Positions 7,708-15,338 of a stretch of 64,000 bases of DNA are shown in pieces. Numbering within the stretch: the stretch's first letter is position 1; each line of letters starts with the position of its first letter. This stretch comes from JAUYQR01 sp963822435. GTDB taxonomy: Bacteria; Pseudomonadota; Alphaproteobacteria; Rhodobacterales; Rhodobacteraceae. The position numbers and the translations under genes were made by a program. The notes under the pieces are model-generated. The model was not told where the DNA came from. It saw only the letters and a program-made list of their open reading frames with translations, and did not search any database. The stretch lies in assembly GCA_963822435.1 (NCBI GenBank), contig CAWGHN010000002.1:186001-250000 (forward strand), in the 5' to 3' direction.

Positions 7708-9000
7708 TTGGCTTTGGATACGCAATCGGCACCCCCGGTTCATGACGCACCGCGGAAAGACCTGTACGAGCTTGGCGAGATGCCGCCTCTGGGCCATGTG
7801 CCAAGCCAGATGTATGCCTGGACGATCCGGCGTGAACGCCACGGGCCGCCGGAGACCGCGTTTCAGGTGGAGGTCGTGGACACCTGGGCCATCGACAGCA
7901 ACGAGGTGCTGGTGATGGTGATGGCGGCGGGGGTCAATTATAACGGCGTCTGGGCGGCGCTGGGCGAGCCGATCAGCGTGTTTGATGGCCACAAGGCGCC
8001 GTATGCCGTTCTCGGCTCGGACGCGGCGGGGATTGTCTGGGCGGTGGGCGACAAGGTGAAACGCTGGAAGGTGGGCGACGAGGTCGTTGTCCACTGCAAT
8101 CAGGACGATGGCGACGACGAGGAGTGCAACGGCGGCGACCCGATGTTTTCCCCCAGCCAGCGGATCTGGGGCTACGAGACGCATGACGGGTCTTTCGCGC
8201 AGTTCACGCGCGTGCAGGCGCAGCAGTTGATGCCTCGGCCAAAGCACCTGACCTGGGAGGAAAGTGCGTGCTACACGCTGACGCTGGCGACGGCCTACCG
8301 GATGTTGTTTGGCCATGAGCCGCATGACCTGAAGCCTGGGCAGAACGTGCTGGTCTGGGGCGCGTCAGGCGGCCTTGGGTCGTATGCGATCCAGTTGATC
8401 AACACGGCGGGGGCCAATGCGATCGGCGTGATCAGCGACGAGAGCAAGCGTGACTTCGTGATGAGCCTTGGCGCGAAGGGCGTGATCAACCGGGGCGACT
8501 TCAAGTGCTGGGGGCAACTGCCGAAGGTTGGCAGCGAGGAGTATAACGTCTGGCTGAAAGAGGCGCGGCGGTTCGGCAAGGCGATCTGGGACATCACCGG
8601 CAAGGGCGTGAACGTCGACATGGTGTTCGAGCATCCCGGCGAGGCGACGTTTCCGGTCTCATCCTTGGTGGTGAAAAAGGGCGGGATGGTGGTGATCTGC
8701 GCCGGCACCACCGGGTTCAACTGCACCTTTGACGTGCGCTACATGTGGATGCATCAGAAGCGGTTGCAGGGCAGCCACTTTGCGCATCTGAAACAGGCGG
8801 CGGCGGCCAACAAGCTGATGGTGGAGCGGCGGCTGGACCCCTGCATGTCGGAGGTGTTTCCTTGGGCGGAGATCCCGAAGGCGCATACGCTGATGTGGAA
8901 GAACCAGCACAAGCCAGGCAACATGGCGGTGCTGGTGCAGGCGCCGCGCACCGGCCTGCGGACCTTTGAGGACACGCTGGAGGCGAGCCGCCCGGCGTGA
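7708..9000 (+). CDS. ccr: Crotonyl-CoA carboxylase/reductase
   Basis: 430 residues. It reductively carboxylates crotonyl-CoA to ethylmalonyl-CoA with NADPH and CO2, the key reaction of the ethylmalonyl-CoA pathway. It is an MDR-fold protein with GVNYNGVW, the long CCR-specific insertion around HCNQDDGDDEECNGGDPM, the nucleotide motif VWGASGGLGSYA and GSHFAHLKQAAAAN. The start is TTG 7708, with GGAGG five bases upstream; no better ATG is available. Product of the reaction feeds epimerase and Ecm (the latter encoded at 4088-6058). Confidence 0.96.
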   Translation: MALDTQSAPPVHDAPRKDLYELGEMPPLGHVPSQMYAWTIRRERHGPPETAFQVEVVDTWAIDSNEVLVMVMAAGVNYNGVWAALGEPISVFDGHKAPYAVLGSDAAGIVWAVGDKVKRWKVGDEVVVHCNQDDGDDEECNGGDPMFSPSQRIWGYETHDGSFAQFTRVQAQQLMPRPKHLTWEESACYTLTLATAYRMLFGHEPHDLKPGQNVLVWGASGGLGSYAIQLINTAGANAIGVISDESKRDFVMSLGAKGVINRGDFKCWGQLPKVGSEEYNVWLKEARRFGKAIWDITGKGVNVDMVFEHPGEATFPVSSLVVKKGGMVVICAGTTGFNCTFDVRYMWMHQKRLQGSHFAHLKQAAAANKLMVERRLDPCMSEVFPWAEIPKAHTLMWKNQHKPGNMAVLVQAPRTGLRTFEDTLEASRPA

Positions 9001-9012
9001 CGGGCGGGCGGT

Positions 9013-9037
9013 GTCCGGCGAGCCGCGCGCGCCGGAC
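9013..9037 (+). terminator. Hairpin after ccr
   Basis: GTCCGGCG-N9-CGCCGGAC forms an 8-bp stem 13 bp after the ccr stop. There is no T-run, so it may be an mRNA 3'-end stabiliser or an intrinsic terminator of weak type. Confidence 0.4.
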
Positions 9038-9269
9038 CGAGGCAGGCGGGCGGGCCATTTCGTCCGGTGGTCGAAGGCGATGCACCTGTAACACGCTGAG
9101 GCTGTCGGCCCAGAAGTGTTAACCATGATTTACCGTGCAGAACCCGTCCTGCGGCGATTTTCTGGCTTGCCCTGCTGACCGCATCAACGACTGTTGACCG
9201 TGAGAGTCAGGCTGTCGGCAGGATGGCGGTGGCTTTGCAATGTGCAGTTGAATCGTTTCCGGGGGCCTC

Positions 9270-9458
9270 ATGCGCCACGACTGGATCTATGACGTGTTGT
9301 CAGATCTCAAGGCTTATGCTGCAGTGAACAATCTGCCCGCACTTGCGGCGAAGGCAGACGAGGCGCTTGTGGTGGCGCGGGCCGAGATTGCGGCGCAAGT
9401 GTCTGATCCGGATCAGGGTGGCGGCAGCGAAAACGGGCCGGCGGAACCGACGCAATAG
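9270..9458 (+). CDS. Small conserved hypothetical protein
   Basis: 62 residues beginning MRHDWIYDVLSDLKAYA, predicted helical, with NNLPALAAKADEALVVARAE and a polar disordered tail. Similar tiny proteins are, as I recall, common upstream of helicase genes in Rhodobacteraceae. The stop is 26 bp before the helicase start, so the two are probably cotranscribed. No function can be assigned. The 269 bp before it show no other gene. Confidence 0.7.
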   Translation: MRHDWIYDVLSDLKAYAAVNNLPALAAKADEALVVARAEIAAQVSDPDQGGGSENGPAEPTQ

Positions 9459-9484
9459 CCTCGCGCCCGGTTTTGAAGGCGGGT

Positions 9485-11023
9485 ATGGTCGCCGCCATGC
9501 AGACCCCCGCCCTTACCTTTTCCGACGATCAGGCCGAAGCGTTCGACCGGCTTGCGGCGGCGCTGGCGGCGAATGGCATCGACGTGACCGAGGGTGTGCT
9601 GACGCCGCTGGCGGAGGGCAAGCCTTCGGTGCTGGCGGTGGTGGGCAAGGCCGGGTCGGGCAAGACGATGCTGTTGGCCGCGCTTTACCGCAGTTTGAAG
9701 GCCGCAGGGGTGGAGATCGTTTCGGGCGATTACGAGGGGCGGCGGCGGAAGGATCGCCGCACGCTGGCGATATTGGCGCCGACCAACAAGGCGGCAAGCG
9801 TGCTGCGGTTGCGCGGCGTGCCGGCGACGACGATCCACCGCATCCTTTATACGCCGGTCTATGACCCGCAGTATGAAAAGATCGCCGAGTGGCTGGCCGG
9901 AAACGGGCCGCGCCCGGTGGTCGAGGGGCTGACCGATCTGGCGCTGGACCGGGCGCATGCGTTCTACCAGACGGTCGCGTCGATACCGGGCGCGCTGGCG
10001 GCGGCGGGGTTGAAGGGCAGCGATTTCATCAAGGGCTGGAAGCGGCGCGAGGAGCCGCTGGACGTGGGGTTCGTCGACGAATCCTCGATGCTGGACGACC
10101 GCGCGCTGGCCGACCTGCGCGAGATCTTTCCGACACTGGTGCTGTTTGGCGACCCCGCGCAGCTGGCCCCGGTGGGCGCGTCGGGCGAAATGGTGTTCGA
10201 CAAGCTGGGCGACAGCCGCAAGCTGGTGCTGAGCCGGATTCATCGGCAGGCGGAGGACAACCCGATCCTGGACCTGGCCCATGCCTTGGGCGACGAGCGG
10301 CTGGGGTTCGAGGAGTTCGAGCGGATGGTCGAGGCGCGGGCGCGGGCAGATGACCGGGTGGTCTGGGCCGAACGGGTGGATGCGGGGCTGATGGCGCGCA
10401 GCCCGGTGCTGGTGTGGCGCAACGCGACGCGGGTGCGGCTGATCCAGGCGTTCCGGTCGGCGTATGGCGCGCCGGAGGATGAGCTTTTGCCGGGCGAGCC
10501 GCTGATTTGCGACGGGATCGAACTTCCGTTGAAGCATAGAAAGAAGCGGATCGACCTTGAGGCGCGGGGGCTGATCAAGGGCGCGCAGGTGATCTATCTT
10601 GGGACTGGCAACCGCGAGGGCTTTGCCAAGCTGCATGTGGTGGGGGCCGAGGAGCCGCAGATTTCGGCCGCATCCATCATCAAGATCGAAAAGCCGGACG
10701 AGGAGGAGCCGTTCATCCCGCATGCGGCCCGGATGGGGGCCGCGTTCCTGCACGGGGCGGCGGTGACGATCCACAAGGCGCAAGGCAGCCAGTGGGACGC
10801 GGTGCAAGTGTTTGCGCCGGACTTGTATGCCGCCGCGCAGTCGGGGCGGTCGGAAGCCGGGGTGCCGCTGTGGAAACGGCTGGCCTATGTGGCGATCACC
10901 CGGGCGCAGACGCGGCTTTTCTGGGTGGTGCGCAACCGGCTGGCGCGGCCCCTGGCGCCGTTGACGATTGACGATCTGCGGCGGGAGCCCGCGCCGCTGG
11001 CCTTGGAGGACAGCGCGGAATGA
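9485..11023 (+). CDS. RecD-like superfamily 1 DNA helicase
   Basis: 512 residues from ATG 9485, which has GAAGG five bases upstream (a further upstream TTG at 9473 has none). Helicase motifs in order: Walker A GKAGSGKT near residue 55, Ia region LAPTNKAA, Walker B VGFVDESSML, motif III LFGDPAQLAP, IV RIHRQ, V VTIHKAQGSQWD, and VI VAITRAQTRLFW. It resembles the standalone UvrD/RecD C-terminal type proteins rather than the RecBCD subunit, as recB and recC are not adjacent. It is likely an ATP-dependent 5'-3' helicase in DNA repair (inference). Confidence 0.85.
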   Translation: MVAAMQTPALTFSDDQAEAFDRLAAALAANGIDVTEGVLTPLAEGKPSVLAVVGKAGSGKTMLLAALYRSLKAAGVEIVSGDYEGRRRKDRRTLAILAPTNKAASVLRLRGVPATTIHRILYTPVYDPQYEKIAEWLAGNGPRPVVEGLTDLALDRAHAFYQTVASIPGALAAAGLKGSDFIKGWKRREEPLDVGFVDESSMLDDRALADLREIFPTLVLFGDPAQLAPVGASGEMVFDKLGDSRKLVLSRIHRQAEDNPILDLAHALGDERLGFEEFERMVEARARADDRVVWAERVDAGLMARSPVLVWRNATRVRLIQAFRSAYGAPEDELLPGEPLICDGIELPLKHRKKRIDLEARGLIKGAQVIYLGTGNREGFAKLHVVGAEEPQISAASIIKIEKPDEEEPFIPHAARMGAAFLHGAAVTIHKAQGSQWDAVQVFAPDLYAAAQSGRSEAGVPLWKRLAYVAITRAQTRLFWVVRNRLARPLAPLTIDDLRREPAPLALEDSAE

Positions 11024-11034
11024 CCGGCGGCCGA

Positions 11035-11137
11035 GCGAGGGGTTTCACACCCCTCGCGCTCCGCCCTGAAAAGCGAGGGGTTTCACACCCCTCGCGCTCC
11101 GCCCTGAAAAGCGAGGGGTTTCACACCCCTCGCGCTC
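11035..11137 (+). repeat. 38-bp tandem repeat with internal hairpin, 2.7 copies
   Basis: Copies start at 11035, 11073 and 11111; the third lacks the last 11 bases. Each contains GCGAGGGGT-N5-ACCCCTCGC, a 9-bp stem, so the transcript after the helicase gene would fold into three identical hairpins. The third hairpin is also the hairpin of composite element copy 2. Likely role: transcription termination or mRNA 3'-end protection. Confidence 0.85.
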
Positions 11138-11166
11138 CCCGTGGGATATTTTCACAAAGAGGAAGC
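11111..11166 (+). repeat. Composite hairpin/GGATATTT element, copy 2
   Basis: The third tandem hairpin (11111-11133) is followed by CCCCGTG, GGATATTT (11144-11151) and the purine-rich AAAGAGGAAG. It lies 84 bp upstream of the Lrp-type gene start. Confidence 0.6.
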
Positions 11167-11228
11167 CAAATTTGATTCAAATTGGCGGGGGGGTCGGCTA
11201 GGGTCGGCGGGGATTGAGGGAGGCTTTG

Positions 11229-11465
11229 ATGGCTTTGGTGTTCGTTCAGTTTCGCTGCACGCCGGGCAAGACCTATGAGGTTGCGAACGCAATCTGGGAC
11301 CGCGAGGTGGTGAGCGAATTGTATTCGACGAGTGGCGAGTATGATCTGATTGCCAAGGTCTATATTCCGGACGGCGAGGATACCGGGCATTACCTGTCGT
11401 CACGGTTGTTCGACATTCCGGACATGGTGCGGACGCTTACGACGATGACGTTCAAGGCGTTCTGA
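11229..11465 (+). CDS. Stand-alone Lrp/AsnC ligand-binding (RAM) domain protein
   Basis: 78 residues corresponding to the C-terminal RAM domain of Lrp/AsnC regulators (FVQFRCTPGKTYEVANAI, YDLIAKVYIPD, MVRTLTTMTFKAF) without a DNA-binding domain. GAGGGAGG precedes ATG 11229 by five bases. Such proteins form amino-acid-binding oligomers and may modulate full-length Lrp partners; that role is inferred. The gene is complete, not a fragment: no upstream frame encodes a helix-turn-helix. It converges on pyrD. Confidence 0.85.
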   Translation: MALVFVQFRCTPGKTYEVANAIWDREVVSELYSTSGEYDLIAKVYIPDGEDTGHYLSSRLFDIPDMVRTLTTMTFKAF

Positions 11466-11468
11466 CGC

Positions 11469-12530
11469 CTAGAGCCAGGCGGCGCGATTGGTGCCGATAG
11501 CGGCGGCGGCGGTGGCGTGGCCGTCGCGGGCGAGGCACTGGTCGAGGCCGCGGGCGATCTGAGCGGCGACCGAGAGGCCTTGGTAGACCATCGTTGTGTA
11601 GAGCTGCACGGCGGAGGCGCCGGCGGTGATCTTGGCATAGGCCTGTTCGGGCGTGGAGATGCCGCCGACACCGATCAGCGGCAGTTTCCCATCGGTCAGT
11701 TGTGACAGGCGCGCCAGCACGCGGGTGGAGCGTTCGAAGAGGGGAGCGCCGGAGAGGCCGCCAGCCTCGGCCCGGTGCGGGCTTTGGAGGCCGTCGCGGT
11801 TCAGCGTGGTGTTGGTGGCGATGATGCCGGCGAGGCCTGCGGCAAGGGCGACCTCCACGATCTGGGCGAGGTCGTCGTCGGTGAGGTCGGGGGCGATTTT
11901 CAGGAACACCGGGATCGGGGTCACGAGGGCGGCGCGCGCCGCCATCACGCCTTCGAGGAGAGCGGCGAGCGCGGCGGGGCCTTGCAGGTCGCGCAGGCGT
12001 TCGGTGTTTGGGGACGAGACGTTGACGGTGGCGAAATCGACATGCGGTCCGCAGTGGGCCAGCACGCGCGCGAAATCGGCGGCGCGGTTGTCGGAGGTCT
12101 TGTTGGCACCAAGGTTGAGGCCGACCGGGACCGGGCCGCGGCGGCGCTGGGCGAGGCGGGCGCCGATCGCCGTCATTCCGTCGTTGTTGAAGCCGAAGCG
12201 GTTGACCGCGGCGCGGTCTTCGGTGAGGCGGAAGAGGCGGGGTCTGGGGTTGCCGGGCTGGGGCAGGGGGGTGGCGGCGCCAACCTCGATGAAGCCGAAG
12301 CCCGCGCGCGACAGGGGGGCCACGGCGGTGGCGTTCTTGTCGTAGCCGGCGGCAAGGCCGACCGGGTTCAGAAGCGGCAGGCCCGCCAACGTGATGGCAA
12401 GGCGGGGTGAGGTGACAGGGCCCGGCAGGGGCGCGAGGCCCGTTTGCAGCGCCAGAAGCGACAGGGCATGGGCACGTTCGGGATCGACGCGGTGGAGAAG
12501 CGCGAGGCCCGCGCGCTCGATCACGTTCAC
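11469..12530 (-). CDS. pyrD: Dihydroorotate dehydrogenase (quinone), class 2
   Basis: 353 residues. It oxidises dihydroorotate to orotate with FMN and ubiquinone in pyrimidine synthesis, at the inner membrane. Seen: the amphipathic N-terminal helix typical of class 2, NPVGLAAGYDKNA, NRFGFNNDGM, VNVSSPNTERLRDLQ (catalytic Ser), IATNTTLNRDG, IGVGGI and VQLYTTMVYQG (FMN phosphate site). The start is GTG 12530, overlapping the stop of the DUF952 gene as GTGA; a second in-frame GTG at 12524 is possible. The overlap suggests translational coupling. Confidence 0.93.
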   Translation of the reverse strand: MNVIERAGLALLHRVDPERAHALSLLALQTGLAPLPGPVTSPRLAITLAGLPLLNPVGLAAGYDKNATAVAPLSRAGFGFIEVGAATPLPQPGNPRPRLFRLTEDRAAVNRFGFNNDGMTAIGARLAQRRRGPVPVGLNLGANKTSDNRAADFARVLAHCGPHVDFATVNVSSPNTERLRDLQGPAALAALLEGVMAARAALVTPIPVFLKIAPDLTDDDLAQIVEVALAAGLAGIIATNTTLNRDGLQSPHRAEAGGLSGAPLFERSTRVLARLSQLTDGKLPLIGVGGISTPEQAYAKITAGASAVQLYTTMVYQGLSVAAQIARGLDQCLARDGHATAAAAIGTNRAAWL

Positions 12531-12865
12531 CAGACGCCCTCGGGGAAGATGTGGCCGGTGGCGCCGAGGGGGAGCGATTTGTCCCAGACCACGTCCGTCA
12601 GGGTGAGCGGACGGTAGAGGTGGGGGAAAAGTGCTCCGCCGCGCGAGGGTTCCCATTTCAGCGCCGGACCGAGGGCGCTGCTGTCGAGCGCCACGAGGAC
12701 GAGGTCGCTTTCGGCGGCGAAGTGTTTCGCGGCGGTTTCGGCGACCTGGGCGGCGGTGGAGATGTGAATGTAGCCATCGGTCAGGTCGATCGGCGCGCCG
12801 TGGGTTTCCCCGGCGGCACGGAAGGCATCCCATTCGGGGCGGCGGAAGATCTTGTAGATGAGCAT
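12527..12865 (-). CDS. DUF952 family protein
   Basis: 112 residues from ATG 12865 (MLIYKIFRRPEWDAFR). Family features: DGYIHISTAAQVAETAAKHF in the middle and the aromatic-rich FPHLYRPLTL and HIFPEGVW end. An upstream in-frame start at 12901 would add 12 unconserved residues. DUF952 proteins have an ADP-ribosyltransferase-like fold in structural surveys, but their biochemical role is unknown. The gene is coupled to pyrD by a 4-bp overlap. Confidence 0.85.
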   Translation of the reverse strand: MLIYKIFRRPEWDAFRAAGETHGAPIDLTDGYIHISTAAQVAETAAKHFAAESDLVLVALDSSALGPALKWEPSRGGALFPHLYRPLTLTDVVWDKSLPLGATGHIFPEGVW

Positions 12866-13009
12866 GGGCGTGTCTTTGCCGTGAAGGCGGGCGCGGGTCA
12901 ATGGCGTGTGTCATTGCCGCGTCATGCCTGAGGGGCAGGTTTGACAGGACCGGAGGTCGGGGCGCAGACTGTCGGCTTGGCAACGACTTCATCCAGAAGG
13001 AGAATCGCG

Positions 13010-14527
13010 ATGCAACATTTCCGAAAATCTGTGACGCGCGGCCTGCTGGCCTCGGCCGGGCTTTTGGCGCTTGCCGCTCCGCTTGCGGCCGAGACGGTGA
13101 AACTGACGCTTTTGGGCGTGGGCGACGTCTATAACTTCGAGGAGGAGGACGGGCGCGGCGGCTTTGCCCGGCTGAACGCGGTGGCATTGGCCGAACGCGC
13201 GGCGAACCCCAACACGCTTTACCTGTTCAATGGGGACATGCTGTCGCCGTCGCTGATTTCCGGCTTTGACATGGGGCAGAACACCATTGATTTCACCAAT
13301 CTGGTGCCGTTTGACCTGGCCGTGCCGGGGAACCATGAGTTCGACTTCGGGCCGGAGAACTTCATCGAGAAGATGAAGGCGTCGAAATACCCCTGGGCCG
13401 CGATCAACATCACCAATGCCGATGGCAGCCCGATCGAGGGGTTGGGCGGGGTGACGGTGAAGGAGGTGGGCGGGCTGAAGGTGGCGCTGATCCCGGTGGC
13501 GCAGGACACTTCGCCGGAGGTGAGTTCCACGGGCAGCCTGACGTTTCTGCCCACGGTCGATACCGGGATCGAGGCGGCAAAGGCCGCGCGCGAGGCTGGG
13601 GCGGATATTGTGGTGGGCGTGGTGCAGACCAACATGGAGAACGACCGCGCGCTGATGGCGAGCCGCGCGTTCGACGTGATCCTGTCGGGCGACGATCACA
13701 CCTATGCGACGGCCTATGACGGGGTGACGGCCTATGTGGAAACCAGCGTGGACGCGCAGTTGCTGACGCCCATCGACCTGACGGTCGAGGTCGGCGAAAA
13801 GGACGGCAAGCGCACGATCAGCTGGACACCGGCCTTCCGGTTCATCGACACGGCCAACGTGACGCCGGACCCGGCATCTGCCGCACTGGCTGACAGTTTC
13901 CGCGCCAAGATGGACGAGACGCTGAACGTCGAGATCGGCACGCTGGAGGCACCCCTGGACAGCCGGCGCAATGTGGTGCGGTCTGCCGAGGCGACGATGG
14001 GCAACCTGATTGCCGATGCGATGCGTGATGCGACGGGGGCCGATATCGCCATCATGAACGGCGGCGGCATCCGGGGCGACACGACCTATGAGGCGGGGCG
14101 CAAACTGACGCGGCGCGACATCCTGACGGAACTGCCGTTCGGCAACGTGACGGTGGTGACGGAGTTGCCGGGTAGCCAGGTGCTGCTGGCGCTGGAGAAC
14201 GGGGCGAGCCAGGTGGAAAAGGGCGCTGGGCGGTTCGCACAGGTGTCGGGCGTGAGCTACACCATCGACCCCACGGCGGAACCGGGATCGCGGGTGTCGG
14301 AGGTGATGGTGGGCGGCGCACCGCTGGAGGCCGACAAGGTCTACAAGGTGGCGGTCAACGACTACATCATCGGCGGCGGCGACGGCTATGACGCGCTGGG
14401 CGGCGGGCGGGTGTTGACCGAAGGGTCGACCAGCCGGTTGGTGGCCAATGACGTGATGGCCTATGTCGAAAAGCTTGGCACGGTGAAGGCGGGCGTCGAG
14501 GGGCGGATCAAGATCCTCGGTCAGTGA
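13010..14527 (+). CDS. Secreted 5'-nucleotidase-family metallophosphatase
   Basis: 505 residues from ATG 13010 (AAGGAG upstream). An N-terminal signal peptide ends near LAAPLAAETV. The calcineurin-like domain has LFNGDMLSPS, VPGNHEFDFG and SGDDHTYA; the C-terminal 5'-nucleotidase domain has ATMGNLIADAMRDATGADIAIMNGGGIRGD and YIIGGGDGYDAL. Two classical metal-ligand positions differ: the first motif reads GDVYNFEE rather than D-x-H, and the last GDDH rather than GHxH; similar DVYN variants exist in a known subgroup. Likely a periplasmic nucleotide or phosphomonoester hydrolase; substrate uncertain. Confidence 0.85.
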   Translation: MQHFRKSVTRGLLASAGLLALAAPLAAETVKLTLLGVGDVYNFEEEDGRGGFARLNAVALAERAANPNTLYLFNGDMLSPSLISGFDMGQNTIDFTNLVPFDLAVPGNHEFDFGPENFIEKMKASKYPWAAINITNADGSPIEGLGGVTVKEVGGLKVALIPVAQDTSPEVSSTGSLTFLPTVDTGIEAAKAAREAGADIVVGVVQTNMENDRALMASRAFDVILSGDDHTYATAYDGVTAYVETSVDAQLLTPIDLTVEVGEKDGKRTISWTPAFRFIDTANVTPDPASAALADSFRAKMDETLNVEIGTLEAPLDSRRNVVRSAEATMGNLIADAMRDATGADIAIMNGGGIRGDTTYEAGRKLTRRDILTELPFGNVTVVTELPGSQVLLALENGASQVEKGAGRFAQVSGVSYTIDPTAEPGSRVSEVMVGGAPLEADKVYKVAVNDYIIGGGDGYDALGGGRVLTEGSTSRLVANDVMAYVEKLGTVKAGVEGRIKILGQ

Positions 14528-14573
14528 GGGAGACGGGCTTGGCGCGCGGGCGCGCCGGGCCTATCTTTCGCGG

Positions 14574-15230
14574 ATGTGCGGCCGTTTCACCATCACCCAT
14601 CCGAACGAGGCGCTGGCGGCGCTGTTTGGCGCTGTGCCGGGCAATGACCTGCCATTGGTGCCGAATTTCAACGTGTGTCCGACGAATCCGGTAGCTGTCG
14701 TCACGTCGGAAGGCGGGGTGCGGCGGCTGAGGGCGATGCGCTGGGGGTTCGTGCCGTCGTGGTACAAGGCGACGAATGACGGGCCTTTGATCATCAACGC
14801 GCGGGCCGACACGGTGGCGACGAAGCCCGCCTTCCGCGAGGCGGTGCGGTCGCGGCGCTGCATCGTGCCGGCCAGCGGGTTTTACGAATGGAGCACCGGC
14901 GAGAAGGGCGAAAAGCTGCCGTGGTATTTCACCCGGGCGGATGGGTTGCCGATGGCCTTGGCCGGGGTCTGGCAGCGCTGGCATGACATCGACACCGTGG
15001 CCATCGTGTCGACGGATGCAGGGCCGGTGATGGCCGGGCTGCACCACCGCGAGCCGGTGGTGCTGGAACGGGCGGACTGGCCGCTGTGGCTGGGCGAGGC
15101 CGGGCATGGTGCGGCGGTCTTGATGAAGGCCGCACCCGAGGGTGCGCTGACGCGGCCTGTCCGAGTGTCGTCTGCGGTCAATTCCAATCGTGCGGCGGGG
15201 CCTGAGCTGATCGTGCCGATTGCTGCCTGA
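14574..15230 (+). CDS. SOS response-associated peptidase family (SRAP/YedK) protein
   Basis: 218 residues. SRAP/HMCES proteins crosslink to abasic sites in single-stranded DNA and shield them. Key elements are present: Cys2 directly after the initiator Met (MCGRFTITHP), the asparagine in INARADTV, the glutamate in SGFYEW, and the active-site His in GLHHREPVVL. MRWGFVPSW is the conserved DNA-contact segment. The gene lies 46 bp after the phosphatase gene, but no functional link is evident. Confidence 0.93.
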   Translation: MCGRFTITHPNEALAALFGAVPGNDLPLVPNFNVCPTNPVAVVTSEGGVRRLRAMRWGFVPSWYKATNDGPLIINARADTVATKPAFREAVRSRRCIVPASGFYEWSTGEKGEKLPWYFTRADGLPMALAGVWQRWHDIDTVAIVSTDAGPVMAGLHHREPVVLERADWPLWLGEAGHGAAVLMKAAPEGALTRPVRVSSAVNSNRAAGPELIVPIAA

Positions 15231-15338
15231 CCAAGCCAAGGCTCGCTGTGCCAGCAAGGGTGATGGCCAGAAAACCGGAACTGTCGGCGGCCCGGGCGGT
15301 TGACGGCCCGGTGCTGTTCGTCTGGAAGGAATGTGAGT

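Noticed and set aside
11035..11137. Possible CRISPR array
   Set aside because: The 38-bp units abut directly with no spacers and contain simple terminator-like stems.
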